Source: Paracyclopina nana (Eukaryota > Arthropoda > Copepoda > Cyclopoida > Cyclopettidae). Taken from it: a stretch of 64,000 nucleotides of DNA. A program made the position numbers and the translations under genes. Each line of letters begins with the position of its first letter. Position 1 is the stretch's first letter. The notes under the pieces are model-generated. The model saw only the letters and a list, made by a program, of their open reading frames with translations, did no database searches and was not told the origin of the DNA. The stretch covers positions 10,292,001 through 10,356,000 of the forward strand of contig JAGUCH010000001.1 in assembly GCA_019096065.1 (NCBI GenBank), written 5' to 3'. This document shows positions 11,894 through 26,800 of this stretch, one piece after another.

Positions 11894-14800
11894 ATAGAAG
11901 CCTAATTTGGCTGCTTTTGAGATAATGCAAGAAAAAGAAGCAGCAGGAAAAGTCATATACGTACTTTCACTAAATTGGGCTGCCAAAAAAGGCAATATTT
12001 TGCCTAGCATTGCAGGAAAGTTGGTGAAGTGGTCCACAGAAAAGTTTATGATCATATATAGTTTCCCGTAGGAACATGTTCACTCAAAAAAAACTGTTTT
12101 AATGTGAAGTTCTCTCGGCGCATGAAAGCTAATTGCGCATAAACAAAAAGCCTTATTTTGCGTGCCGCGTTTCTCATGACAAAACCAACTCTGGTCTACT
12201 TGAAATGCTTTAGATTTCAAAGATCAATCTCGTAGCTGTTCAGCATGTTGCTTGAAAATTGCTTGCTTGGCTAAAAAAGCTTTTAACTAAATTGTTTTTA
12301 GTCCACATCAAAATTGGATAAAATGGATTGCTCTTTATGCAAATGCTTCTTTTTTGGTTGAAGCAATATTTAGATAAATGCTATTTCTGGAGCCTTATTT
12401 TCATCTTGTGAGTACATGATTTGCTCTAAATTCCAACAACCATTTGGATTAGCTTTGGTTTAAGACGGAAAGGGTATCCCGGTAAAGATTGAGCTAGGTC
12501 TTTTGTAAGCCGTTCTCGCAGTTATATCGCCGAATGGTTTTTCGCATTTCCGAAACCTGTTCTTAGTAAGTCTTTTAAGGGCAAATTGCACATTTTTACC
12601 ATCAGCCCACGTGACCTTCGCCATGGGCTTCATTAGCATTGGGGCCGAAGCAGCTTGAAGTGGTACTATGCAGATGAGAGGAGCAATTATTAGTTCCTCA
12701 GTAATACATTTTCTCGGCTAACTTTGTGCATTAGTGGATCTCTGCCGCTAGAAGTACTTAAAGCGAGCTATTCCTTCTATGAACAGCATTGGCAAAGATC
12801 ACTAGCAAATCCACCCACCAAGCTTTTTCATACAGGCTTTTTCAGCATATCTTGTCACAAACAGGGGGTTCTCGTAAGTGAGTTCTTGACGCAAGTTTTG
12901 CATGCTAACAAAACCACCAAATCTGTTAATCTTTGCTACGGTGGCGCTAGTAGTTCTTACTACTACGCGTGAGCTCAAGTGACGTGTCAGTTATGGAAGC
13001 GGGCTTTTTAAGCAGAGCTCAGATAAGTTCTGTTTTTTTCCAAAAAAGTATTTAGGCACTTTTTGCTAATTTAAGGTGGGTTTTGGAAATTTTTGGATAT
13101 GAAATCCACAGAATTCTAAAAAATTTCCTCTTGAAGCCTACCACAGATCTGTCAGACCGTGTGCTATAGTAAAGTAGCGACACGAACTCACCTTATTAGT
13201 ACAGATCATCTTGGTCACAAAAGACGCTTGCATGAAGAGCCAATAATTATTAAGTCGAATTTAGCAGCTCCCTGTCAGCGTGAGTTGTTGCTTAGTTGCA
13301 GAGGTTTAATAAGAGCTGTCTTGTTTGGTGGAAGACCATCTTTGGGCTCTATTGTAGTAGCCTCGATTGGGCTCTCTTGGCCGTGCTCTCCTCCGGAAAG
13401 CAAGAAGGAAGTGATGGCCGACTGACCCTGTCAACACAAGGTGGCTGCGAGTGTCAAGAAGCCCCTAATACTGGAAGCTAGCTATTGGCATTTACACTTA
13501 TTCCGATAGCCAGTGCTGCAGTTGCGTTTTAAAAATAATGCGCGGGTTTTGATGATGGAAAATTAGCGGCTATAATTGACAAGTGTTCACTTTGCGCCCT
13601 TGTCAGGAAAATGAAATTGTGGCAAGGCTAATTATGTCGCAGCCATGTAGATTTGTGCTTCCTATCCTGTTTGACAGAGCGTCTTCGGGGAAATATCAGT
13701 GGTTTATCCCGTTGGTACATGCCCTGGTCTCGCATTTACGTCGTCCACGCGCGCCGTGATCTTCCTCTTCTGCATGGTGCATGATTTATGTTCCCTCGAC
13801 GAGAGCAACGCGTGGCACTGACAAGGCCCCCATGTCGTCTACGGCCTTTCAAGAAAGATGCCTCCATTAAGGGAGATGATGCGCAGCCATGATAAAAATA
13901 GCCTTATTGAATCCAAACTTGAATGGACGGCCGGCCGTGTCCATCCCTTTTTATTAGCTTTTGAATTGACAGAGTCCACTTTATTGGCGAGGGCAGAGGC
14001 GGATGATTACTTTAAAAGATTGGCTTCGCTCCTTATGGCGCTTGGCCAACCTATAGCCAGTCAATGATGAATAATATCAGCTCCACGGATGGCCCACGAA
14101 TATCACACATTGTTATTCATGGGCATAATGACATGCACAAATATTCCAGAGCAGATAAGGACTCTCCTATCCATTGTCAAGGATGATGATGGCCTCTTTT
14201 GTTCTAGAGCTACACTTTGGCCACTGCACTAAACACACTTTCCATTTTGGCGTATGAGTTCGCCAACAGGACCTAGGCCTTGATGCAGCACTTTTTAATG
14301 CTCATGCAGTAATAACTCTCCTTGGAGGAGCTAGGGAGCCCGAAGAAGTATCAGTGCACACCGAAAATTAGTCCGCAAACGGTAACCTTGTTCCGCTCAC
14401 AGTAAGTGGCCGTCGTGAATGAAAAATGGCCTTTGAATCTTGAATGCTCAAGAAACTTATCCTTTTCCGCCCCATTCTAGAGGCGAAGAACGATCGCTTT
14501 TTCTTTTTTGCTGCTCTCTCGTGGAGTCGAACTACTATATGTGTAGTATAACTTGGCTCAGAGGGCAAACGTTATTGCCTTTGGCTCAGTCAACAAAAAT
14601 TAACTTCCTCAGGAAATAAGCATGTGACAATGACTGATCAGCATAACAACCTACATAAAATAAAAAATGGCATTCAAGCCCAATTAATTATTCTCAACCC
14701 GTGGAGACGGGAGGAAACTTTTACAACTCATTTTGCAGTTTTCTCTCCCAACCATCTGCCTACTCGTTGTTTGCTTAAAATGGCCGATTTTTCTTCGGTT

Positions 14801-15347
14801 ATGAATTGCAAATGAGCCTTTCGCCAGCCATTTTTGCCGCGCGTGAGCCCAATCCACTCCAACTTAAAGGCATTGGTTTCTAATAAGCATTGCCCCAGGT
14901 ACGGCCTCGAGCTCGCCCTCGAAATGTCTCAACTTTGCTGCTGCTCTTGGGACATTATTGGCCGCACACTGCTGTGATTAGTCAAGGCCATTCTGCTGCA
15001 TACTAGATAGCAAGTGGGGTCATGCAACAGCTTTTTAATGGCATTTTGCAGTGCCAATTAAAAGCTTTCGGTGGCCGGATTGAGCCTTTTTATGACCAAT
15101 TCTACAGGGAGAGCCATCAAAATGGCAAAATTGCGTATTTTTCATTGTCTCGGCCAGTGTGGGGCCGATCTTAATTGCTATCTCTTTTTCAAAGTCAGTG
15201 CGCTGATGCTTCTTGGCGAAAGGCCATTCGTTGTGCCTCTTCTCATTTGCAAAGGCATTCTACCAGTTTTTAAGAGGAGTTTTGAAAGGCTTTGGTTCTC
15301 AAATGGACGTCAGAAAGTAAGTCCTGGCAAGACCTAAGACGGTTGCC

Positions 15348-15549
15348 ATTCGTTGAAAAAGGAAGAGAAAAATCTCTTGAAAGCTCATTAGGTTGAGTTC
15401 ATTGCGAAGCAATATGGCTTGAGTGACTCCGGATTGTTTTACAAGCCTAATTCGTTGAAAAAGGAAGAGAAAAATCTCTTGAAAGCTCATTAGGTTGAGT
15501 TCATTGCGAAGCAATATGGCTTGAGTGACTCCGGATTGTTTTACAAGCC
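15348..15549. repeat. Perfect tandem duplication, two 102-bp units
   Basis: The unit starting ATTCGTTGAAAAAGGAAG occurs at 15,348-15,449 and again directly at 15,450-15,549. I find no difference over about 100 bp, so the duplication is recent or is kept uniform by conversion. It has no coding character. An assembly artefact is also possible. Confidence 0.9.
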
Positions 15550-17858
15550 AAATACAGGCTAATCTAACGCTCAGATAGAAACTAGTAGTAGTAGCAGGAA
15601 ATCCATAATTAGCATAGAAAGCATGCTAGCTTCGGCAACTTTCTTTATAGGAAAAGTTTTTGTTGTTGTAAAAACAGGTGGAGAGGACATAGTGAGAGCA
15701 TAACAGCCCCACTTGCATCACAGTTGTTCCGAAATAACTTCCCATGTAGGCAGTTATAGGCAGGGGGACATGTAGAGCAGTAAAATGCTTGTCCTCGTCG
15801 AAAGTTGACCACAGCAATTCATGCTCAAAGGACTGATCACTCCAGACCATTATTTATGCAATGCTCAGCGAAACTGATTACTCCAGTCCATCCGCTACTG
15901 CACAGTTTGCTCTTGCCACATTCTATTCGAGCTGGCTCCTTCTAGATGGGCAACAAACAGCATCCTAATGAAGTAGCTGACGGCTGCCATGCTAAGCTCA
16001 GTTGCAAAACGGCTTCTCTCATTTACAAGGCTTAGGCTATACACAAAAAGGGCATTTAGCTCGAGCAAAATAATTAAGTAACTTTGAGCAAAATAATGCT
16101 CCTAAATTTGGAGCTAATGCAGTCGTTTTTCATGCAACTTTTCGTTTGTTTTGACAACTGAAAGTGTTGCTGGAGACAACACCATATGCTTAACTTGCTC
16201 AGTTTTGATTCTCCAGAAAAACAAATAAGGGCTCTCAGCCTTTTCTTTAGTTGTGGCAAATGAAAGAGGCGGTCACAGTCAAGGCAATACCATACACTTT
16301 TTGGCATTTTTCCATTCCATGAAGATGAGGAGCGGCAGAATTCACACTCTCCTCGGGCGAGGCAAAATGGAGAGGATTTATATGCACAATGGAAGGCCTA
16401 GAGATCCCCAATACTCTTCCTCGCCTCACTTTTTCATACCGCAATTCCTCTGTGAGTGGGATTTGAAAGAAAGCAACCGTTCGGTGCTCAGTTTCAGGAA
16501 AAATGCAACCACACTCTTCTTTCGTAGTTCCAGCTCTTGTGAATTAATGAATTGCCCGAGTGGGAATTGAGCCTAGTCCCAATTGCAAGGCCCCATGGTG
16601 GCTAATCAATTGTGTAATCATAATTTGGCTTCAAGAATAGCTAGGCGTGAAGATACGGCGATTGTTGTAATTAATGATTGTTGGCCACTTTTTCTATTTT
16701 TGGTTGGCACCACAATAATATGCCACATGCAGTGACCTTTTTCGGGCGAACCCATCCATCCGTCGTCCATTGCGGCGATCATCTTGGTTGATGACTTCAC
16801 CATCATCATTATTCTTGTCACCATCGCGCCGAGGCCCTTTGATGATCATCATGGATGGTTGTACAAAGTGTCTCTTGGGCACTCACCAAGTGGGCAAATC
16901 GAGCTGGCATTCCGATCCCTTTGTTGTTTAAAGGTCAAGATCTATTAGGGCCGGCTGCAGCGGAAACTTTTTGAAAACCCTCGCAGTTTAGAAAGCCATC
17001 AATATTGAATGAGCTCCCATGAAAATATTGGCAAATGGAATTTCTGAGCCAATAAACTTTTTGTCTCTCGTTACGTTCTCATTACATATCATGCAAAGCC
17101 ATTTTGGCAAGAGATTGGAATCGAAATCCAATAGTTCATGGAAAAAAATTAATGCTGAGGCTTTTTTCTTTGCGTCGTGAACATGTTGATGCCAGCGCGC
17201 GTGATGATGACATTTCATTTTCCCAAAATGGAAAATCCTGAGGCAAAAAATCAGCTCTCTTGTAGCTCAAATATGTAGTGAGTTGGTTGTCTCATTATTT
17301 TGATTACAGTGGCGTATTTCTGAGCTGTAGCTGGTGAATACGTATCAGCAATAGGAAAAATAAAAGAAACCGCAAAAAAACAATTTTCTGCAAAAAATAC
17401 TCCATAGCGCTTAAGGTACGAATCTCAAATCCGCACAATATTCTTGGTGCGTATCAGGATCAGGATATGGAAATGCGCGATCATTGGTCAAAATCCTTGC
17501 TACAATTCTTTGCCTCGGCTTCTTTTTTGTCTAGCAAATATAACGAGAATACTGTACAGCCTGTAGTAGATTTTCTTCTTCCCCCCTATTGTGCTGTAAA
17601 GTTTTTATTCTTAGCACAAATGTTTTCTTAATCAAAGCCTAGAATTTGGTGTACAAGGTAAACGACCAAGCACGCTCGCATAGTATTAAATATTTAGGAA
17701 CACTGCTGTTGACGTCAAAGAGTTTGTACTAATGTTTATATGGCTTAACTGCCGAAATGACTTGTATTAGTATTAAAGATGAATCAATCAGCCCATTTCG
17801 ACGTATCGCTCTATTGTGTCCATTCTGCATAACTAATAGGCACTTTTCTTCCAGGTGA

Positions 17859-20800
17859 ATGAAAATGTGGCCAGTCCCTGAAATCCTGCCTCGGAGTGGC
17901 TTCAAGCTGGCTATCATCTTGATATTCTGCTCAGGTAAAGATTTTGAAATTGACCGTAGCTGCTGGGTAAGATTTACACTTTGAACTTGCTGCTTTCCTT
18001 TTTCTCAAAGAGAAAGAGAGGTCATAAATGTTAAGAAGCTTTTTTTGCACCACCTTCTTCTAAAATTGCAATCCATTATGTAATCGTTGCGAAAAGAGAA
18101 GGCAAATGGAAGCAAACAGCGCGATTATACCTTGAGATCATTAGGATATAGCCCGTGCATAATTGCCAACGTTAATGAAGCTCCATAAATCATCCCATTT
18201 TAGGGCGTCGCCATCGTGGGCATAGCAGCTTGATCCTCCTCGACTACTACGAGGCAAAACCACTAAGCTATGTGAATAGCTGTCCTACTTTCACTCAAAA
18301 TACTGGGTCTTTTTTTGCCCCCATACAGCACTGTAGTAACATTTGGAAACGAGATTATGCAACGATATTCCAAACTGTTGCCTAATAATGGTTGAATAAT
18401 TCAAGCGTTTTTTTGTGATGTGCTCTCTTTCATGTCAGTGATGTCTCTTTCAGAAATGCTGAACGTGGCCGGAAGGTTTAACAGCGACGAACTATCTCGT
18501 GATATGACGATTGGAGAAGACATTCACGATGAGCCCTTCTTCGAAGAAAGAATCGAAGCCAGGGCACCCCAAAACATTTCAGCCCTCATAGGAAAAACTG
18601 CATTTCTCACTTGCGTTGTCAGGAACTTGGGCAAGGCCAAATCAGTAAGTTAATTGCTGCACATTTTTCGAACTGTCTTGAAAGCCTCTCTCCTACATTA
18701 CACAATTCTTGCGCCTAACATTCAGCTCATGCCTCAACAATTATTGCCGTGAACGTGCAAGCCCACTACCATTAGTAGTACCATACTATTGGCCCAGCTT
18801 TTACTTGCTTGGCTAGCTTTGTACTGGCAGCTCACTAAGAAAGGCTAATAATTTGAATTATTATGGCTAGGTAAATATCCAGCTTAGCTGCAAGTAGTCA
18901 TCGGAAGTTTATGCCAGTGTACGTACAATTTTTGCTCGGTGTTTTGCTAATGCTAGCTCGCAGAAAGGCACCTTCAGCATTCTTTGACCTTTTCCACGCT
19001 GCTTTTGGCACCTGATTCCTCAATGGCGAAGGTTTCAGGTGCAAGCATGCAAAATTAGGCGAGTGCGTCTGACCAACTTCTTTGATGTCACGCCATGCAT
19101 GTGGAGCTGGCGAGAAAATTAGGCTCTCCTACACATTGCAAATAGGTACGATCTCCCTGGTATTTGCTCAAACTTTTCGCTCAAATCCATGAATATGCTT
19201 CCGAAACTTTTGCGACAAATCCTGTTTACCCAAATGATGAGCATACGTCGGAAAACGTCAACACGAAGCTAAAACCTCTGGAAAGGTTAATTTGAAAGCT
19301 TCCACCCGTAGGGCTTTCTTTCAGCAAGAGTGTAAGTGATACGACTCTAGAGGTGCTCTTTTTGGATCTTTTCACAAAGAAAACTCTCAGCGACTGTACA
19401 AGCTAGCAACATAATGATTTTTTCCTACATTGTGCTCACATATTTTGCTGCTTCTCAAAAGGAATAATGCAGTGTTCTAGATTTGAGCGCTCGGGTTGCT
19501 CTGAGCGACCTTCACCACTCGGTGCATGCTTCAACTTTAGCCCGGTTCCAACACGGGATATCAGCATAGCATAGTACGGTAAACCAGTTAAGTCAGGTTG
19601 AGCTGAGCGCGCGAGCTATATAGCTGTGACCTGACTATGCTAAAAAGTCAAGTTACGTCTCCTGACTATGCCGATTTTCTTAGCTGGAACCGGGCTAAAG
19701 CTAGGAAGCAAAAACGATACTTTGCGCAAAAATTAAAACCATGAAGTAGCCCTGCGCGACAAATATGTAATTCATGGCTCAATCAAAGATTTTAAAAAAC
19801 CTCCCTACAAAAACTAACAACCATCAAAATTGGAAAACTTATTAAGTTTGCATTGAGAATGGGAAGCTCACATCTGGAAGGCATCAAAACCAATTTACTA
19901 GCATGTAATGTTTCTGTAATAGCCTTGCATGGCCCCCTTCAATGCATATTTTGGCTTTGAAGAGCCTCGGAGGCTGGTCCAGACCGAAAGTTAGATATGT
20001 TGTTGTCATGGTCTATCGAAAATGGCAGTGAGGCCACTACCACCCATTTTTGACTAAGGTCAACTCAACCATGTTTGCCGAACATGTCTCGCTTTTTTTG
20101 GCCAGAAAAGAGAGCAGCTACAACACACTAAGAACATGCCCACAGATCCTTTCACGAGGGCCTTAAAGTGCCTGCATCATCCGCAACAAATTTCCAATTG
20201 GGCTTTCACTAGATGCTTCGCCCACCAAGTTTAAGCTCCAGTACTGTGCATTTCTACCAAATAAAATTAACTTTGCGCCACACTTCTTTAGGCGAAAGGG
20301 CTAGCGAAGCTACAATAATTTTCTTGTAAGCTTTCCCCTGGTTGCTTTGCGGGCCACACTGCTCCATTTATAATGGTGACGCGAGTCACAACACAACTGC
20401 CTTTCACCACAAGCCATGTTCAATTTTTGGCAAAACATAAGGGCAAGGACAATTGGACCTTTTGTTTTCAGCAAATAAAATAAGCCAATTTTCAGGCTAG
20501 GCCCTTTGACCGCAAACAAAAAACACCGATGTCACCTAGCAAACGAGAAATATTGTCCCTGAAATTAAGGCCCCGAAGCAGCTTCTCCTGTCTGTGCTCG
20601 TTAGGCAAATGTGGAGCAGAGATGACAGCAATTTCAGTCACCAAACTTTGCTACCACGATGTGACAGCGTTTGCGCGTCTTACCGCAAATGACAGCGTAT
20701 ACCTTGAGCAGGCTAGCGGTAATTTTGAGCTGATCCCCCCTAATTTGAATACTTTGATCACAACAATTTATCTGCACCTGCAGAGGTGTAATTTGTTAGA

Positions 20801-23800
20801 TTATTAGGCCCAAAAGCACAAATTGTGCCCTTATCTTGGCCTGTAATCAAAAAACAATGCAGCAATGCTACTACAAATAAGTTGCTCGGCTAACATGAAC
20901 AAAACCAACCATGTTGGTTTTTAGTGAGATTAAGGTACCTTATTCCAGTATTTGCAAAGCAGTAATGAATTTGGTGAGTGAAAAATAAATAATCTCATCT
21001 GCTTCGCAAATGAGATTTCTACCTTCATTCCTCAAGCGACAAATGAATATGGCAAAAAGTTTTTTAATTACTATCAGCAAAACGCACCAGCTTAAACTAT
21101 TTCTTGAAAGCTGCTCTAATAGTCGAACAGTTCTCATTTCGGATTTCAATGTCAATATTTATCACTCCATAGTTGAGCAAACAAATATCGACGATTCGTC
21201 GACAACTTTTACTGGCTTGACGAGAAAATTGCAGCCGAAATGTGTCAAAGAGATGAGCATTACGCTTATAATTCAATAATGGTAAGCAAATACAGCTTAT
21301 CTTTTCAATTGTTGTAGCCGTTGGGAAGAGGCTTGCATTAGGCAAATTCTTCACTTTTGCTCCGCGTTTTCCTTGCTCTTATATTGAACCCTAGAAAAAT
21401 GGACGAGGTCCCAAGGAAAGCAGGGCGAGCTAAACTTTTCTTTTTTGACAACGATGGACGACAAAAGGAGACATCTACTTTAGTTTCTGCAATTAGCGGC
21501 TGAGCTTAAAAAAGGGCTGTAAAGTTTTACTGCCCTCTACAAATCTGCAGTTTTGTAAAGGCCTAGAGAATCTTGAGAGAGGAACTTAATAAGCCTGAAA
21601 GCACGATTGATTCACAGCAAGCAGATTTAAGTATCAAACGAAAGCTGCTACTTTTCGGCTATAAATTCAACCATCCTCGAAGAGTTCTCGTTTGATTTTT
21701 TTGCGCATACACAGGAAAAATTTGGAGGAGCATATAACATCCTCAAAAGGACAAGTAGCAAGAAGGCTTTCTTCCTTCTCTTTAAAGGCTCACATTTTTA
21801 AGTCCTTTTGTGGTGGCGGGCAGCTTCCATCTATTTCCCCGCAAGAATCTCATGGGACAACTCCGGGGCTAAGTCAACCTTGATTTTGTCCTAGATGTGC
21901 GCAGTTTGTTGACTCCTTTCCGAATTAATGGCGCAAAAAAGTGCTATTCCACATTTACATACGAGTCAAATGAGTTGAGAAGTTGGGCGGGGCCGCCATC
22001 TTGCAATTCAGTTCCTCGACTTTTCTCTTCCGGGGCGGCATCAAGCTTTTGTCGTAAAATGTTGTTATTCTGCTAAAATGAACAGGCATTCACTAACTGG
22101 AAATGACATTGGCAGTGACAATAAAGGCAGAGAAAATGATATGGCGTTCCAAGAAAGAGAATTGTGTAGTTTCCGGCTCGGCTATACAATGCCCATGCAG
22201 CCAGGTCACGTTTGCGGTTGACTAGCTAATTTGCTACGAAAGTGAAAACGCTATGATTGACTGCTGTGCCATTCTTCCCTGCTCTCGCGCTGCTTTTTGC
22301 TGAAACTTTAATGAGTGCACCCGACAGCCGCGCGAAGACATGCTTCCAAAACAGAACATGGCGCGCGCACACACAAAAAAAATCCTTCTAGAGGTTAATC
22401 TTTTAAACTCGGAAATGAAGATGGCTGTGGCTTGTCTTGGGTCACGTGTTCTGCTCGTCATCTCCCAGGAGAAAAAAAGGTCTGGTGCACTTCGTGGAAG
22501 TTCCTTTTTTCATGCGACTTCCAGGCATCTTGAGAGAGCCAATAGTCGGAATTTGCGGTCTCGGGCTCGTGGGGCTATTTGTCATCTGAATTGTCAAGTG
22601 GTAATTGGGTTGCACTTTAAATCCCCAACACTCCATAGCTACAAATGGGCAACAAAAGCAAATCCAACCTGCATCATTATTCAGAACCCTAATTTTATTT
22701 CTTGTAGTCCTCTAAATAGAAAAGACTCCTCCATTGGCATTTTGCGCTGACTCTGCAGGTCGTGTTGCCATTTTGCCCGACTGACGAACCAATTGGGGAG
22801 AAATAGCACAGCACAAAGCAGAAGAAAGAGCAATTATCTTTTGATTTAACAGCCCTTGCCTTTTTTTCCAGGTCACATGGATCCGCCATCGGGATGTTCA
22901 CATCCTCACAGTTGGCGAATACACATACACGACTGATCAACGATTTTTGGCCAGACACAATCCAGAGACAGACGAATGGACGCTGGTCATCAAATATGTA
23001 CAAGAGAGAGATGCTGGCATTTACGAATGCCAAATTCCTTCCAGGATACCCAGATCGTATCCAGTCAACCTCAATATAGTTGGTAAGTCGCACTGGCACA
23101 AGGATTAACGTCTTGCATTGGATAATGTTTGGCCTATTTTTGCCTTGTGACGCACAACGCATACAGCTGGCTGGAATCTTATTTGGTGTTCAGCGTATTC
23201 GTTCTACTATTGCATATTGCATCCAGGCCTTGAACATAAAAGTACTACTTCTAATCTAAGAATTAAGTTTAACTAACCAGGACCTCGCCCAAGATAAATC
23301 AGAAGACCCTTTGTGGCTCTCATTAGCTCGTGTTTGATTTGCAATGCGTTGGAGCTATTGAGTTTGTCGCCTCATATTTATAACAGCCTATTATTTAAGT
23401 CACAAAACCTGACCAATTTTGTAATTTAGTAGAAGCTATTAAACCCCGAAGGAAGCCCATTTTCTGCCTCAAAGGAGCATAATTTGGCTTCATGCCAAAG
23501 TCAATTTGTTCGCTAAATGAATAGAGAATAGCAATGGTCCAGCTGCAATCAGTAATTACTCGACAGAATACTGGTGGGCAGCCACTACATAAGAATAAAT
23601 GGTATTGTGAAATCCACGAAAGAGATTGAGTTAAGGGATCAATCAGTCCTTTCTGGAGATTTCATACTCTACGCAGCTAGTTTATGTACTGAAAACTCCT
23701 TTGCGCAAAGGAATTTCGCGTTCCGATTCCTTAAGGAGTTTGTAGATGAACAGAGCATTAAAGCGAGAAGGATTCATATTGCATTCATTTTTTTTTTAAT

Positions 23801-26800
23801 AAAGAGAGAAAGCGAGGTCGATATAATTTAGAGTGCAGAGGAGAGATCCTCCGTGGAAAATCGGTTTTATGGGAATTCTATTTCCTATAGAATTTCACAT
23901 GGCTCATTAACCAATCTAGCTTTTTAACGACCTTATTTCAAGTGAATTTTTTATTCCTCGCCAGCCTTACTATACCAAATGCCAGTTTACGAGCACGTTT
24001 TTTGCGAGATCAGATTGGGGAAAAAATGACTGAGAATGCCATAAAAATGAGGGTTCTCCTCGCAGCTATAGTAACATTTTTTTGGCTCATTGGCAATGTG
24101 CTTGCATGAAATACATCGACAATAGGCCTCGGGTTGCTTTTAAATTGGATCCATAAAGTTGAAGGCAACAGCAGCAGGAGCAGCAAAAGTGCAATAAAAA
24201 AAACTTTTCCTCCATGGAGTTGGTCTTATAGTTGATCTGTCGCGAAAGCACATGGATGAAAAGTTGACCTTTTTAGCTTGCCCTTCACATCTGCTTCACT
24301 TGATGGGGTGTAAAAATGTTAGGCTGGTATAGGCTACCAAGCGTTGTCGTAAAATCACCCTCTTTTGGCGCACAATTTGATCTTTTTCCATCACCCGATT
24401 TAGCTTCTTCACTTGCTAGGTCAAAGGTAGCACAGTATTTCAGATACAGATCAGTGAGATGAGCCTCTTGCATCCAATTTACTGGCCTCTTGGCTTGCCT
24501 TTCATGCCTGCACAATTTGTTAGAAAGACTCGGAGTCTTTCGCAAAATTTTCTCGAGTATTTTTGATTTTATACCCTCTGCTCTCGTAAAAAGCCTTAAA
24601 ATGCTGGGAATTTTGCCAGCGTTGTAACCATGTGCATACAAAATGACTGCTGCAAAGGCAATATTTTTGGTCGGCCTCGCGAGCAGTAGTATATAGCAGC
24701 AGTCTCTAACTCTATTTTGTCGTAGAAATTCACCCAATTTCACGGGCTGTCGACTGATTCCCATGGGACTGTAGGCATCTACTGAAAAGAAGTTATTCTT
24801 ATGATGGGACTCATTAATTTTGCCACGTCTTTGGATGTTGCGAGCTAGGGAATCTTTCGCGGAAACAAGATGCTGCTGGCATTTCGCGAGTTTTTTGCCA
24901 CGAAGCCTCGCTAGCCGCTCTGAAAGGCACGTTTTTGCGCGGAAGTTGCACTAAAATGCTCAAAAGGAAGTAATTAATTCTCTTTTAATTGACGAGCGGA
25001 CGCTGTACATAATTTGCAGGCTGAGTGAACAATTTGAAAAAAGCCTCTTGTCAAATTTTTCCTCGACGAACATTCAGAAAAGCTACTCCCTTGCAACCAG
25101 GCAAGGTCACGACAAAACCGCACAAAAGGCCCATCTTTTCTACGCGGAAATTATTATACTGCAGTAATTTTTCTGGCCTCCCTGAGCCCATTCCTCACAC
25201 ATATTGAATGGTGGTGCCATCAAAAAATCTGCTTTCCTATGTGTGACGCACTAGCTAAAAACAAGCACAACTTTGTAAGTGCTTATCAAAAAACCTGACA
25301 ACAGAAGGCACATATCAGATCTGCTGCTGGATGGAAAAGGCTGCGCCCCATAAGATTGAGTCACATCATGAATTCTGCATAACATCCACGCAAAAATCTC
25401 CTGAAAGAATACTCAGAGGGGCATCAACAATGCAAAAGCAATTTCCGTTAGCTTTTCTCTTCCTGCTTTCACCAAGAATAAACTTTTAATAGCCGATTGC
25501 AGACAAGGAAAACCTTCACGATCGGCTACTTTTTCATAGCACGTCTCATCCGTTGCTCGTTGCGTTCAAGGAATCAAATTGTATCATCGCCTCAGTGGCT
25601 AGCGTAAACAACGTCAGTGATCACTTGATCCAATCAAAAATGAGAGCTCTGATTGGAAATAACTCAGCCTAGCAAATGGCCCGTTGTAGCGTTGAAAATG
25701 AACTCATCATCATATCAGTTGGAAACAAAATTTCAGTGTGATTTTTGGCCTGATTGTGCAAAGAAAATTGTCCGAAAAGAGACCCCGCCCTCTAATGCTC
25801 CTTTTTCGTGTGTCCCTATTTTTTCGTGACGGCAGGCCATCATGGTCATAGATCACGATATGCATAATGATCTCTTGTTTCTCTAAATGAAAAGAAAGCC
25901 ACTTATCACCTTTTACAACCTTTTTCTCCCAAGGTTGCCCTAACTATTTCTGCATGCTAGTAGCTAATTCGGTCTCTGTTAGCTATCTGGGGGAACATTG
26001 AGCACTGGCTATGATGAGCTTCGAGAAAGTCCCGTGATTTATTTATAGTAAAGTGCCACCATTAATCACTCATGAATTTCAATTTCCTTTTATCGCAGTT
26101 CCTCATGTTCGCATCCAAGGAAGCCCCGACATCCACGTGGATCAAGGCAGCGTCATCAACCTCACTTGCATAATTTCATCTACTCCGGAGCCTCCGGTTT
26201 ACGTGTTTTGGTACCATGGAGAAAAGGTACTTTCACCATGCATTGGAATAGCAGGTTTTCGTGTCTTTAGAGGGAGCTGTTCTTTTTGATACCAGTCAAT
26301 TGTGAAATTGTGTTTTTCTGGCATCATTCCCACTGCACTGCTAGCAATGCCGGACCCGCAACCAAACGCCTCTCCTGACAAGAAATGCTCTTCAATCCTG
26401 CAAAGCCCCTTGAGGCCTTTGCAACATTCCCCTCCCCGAGTCATTTGCCCTAAAATAATGGCCAGGAATCCTATATTTGCATTTCAAAACTTTCAATAAT
26501 GGCACTTCGCAAAGAAAAAACTTCCATCGCATCCGAATTCTATCATTGAAAGTCAACACAATTGTTGTTTGTCGTTGCTTTCGCCGACTCAGTGAAAAAG
26601 AATGGGATGAACTGCCATAAAAAGAAGCTGATTTTTTGCGTAGGTGGTTCCATATGACTCAGCAGGAGGACGGATTGAGGTCTTCACCTCAAAAGGCCGT
26701 GAAACGAGGAGCAACCTTGTGATAAAAAAGGCCGGGCCATCCGACTCGGGAAACTACACGTGTAAACCATCGATCGCAAGAGAGGCCAGCATCAAGGTTC

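Larger units (their letters stand above)
1..17858. other. Long non-coding region upstream of the first dpr gene
   Basis: I see no exon with a recognisable domain or a convincing chain of splice sites here. Open frames are short (at most 136 codons) and look like chance or antisense frames. The stretch holds MITE-like copies, a foldback element, a tandem duplication and simple repeats, which are listed separately. A splice-acceptor-like pyrimidine tract ending in CAG at 17,854 lies just before the first coding exon of the dpr gene. At least one 5' UTR exon of that gene therefore probably lies somewhere in this region, but I could not place it. Confidence 0.6.

Noticed and set aside
22695-23162. 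155-codon frame on - over the third dpr exon
   Set aside because: It is the antisense shadow of the + strand exon, which carries the clear Dpr signature.
24285-24764. 159-codon frame on - inside a dpr intron
   Set aside because: No motif or family resemblance. Mixed composition and no exon structure around it.
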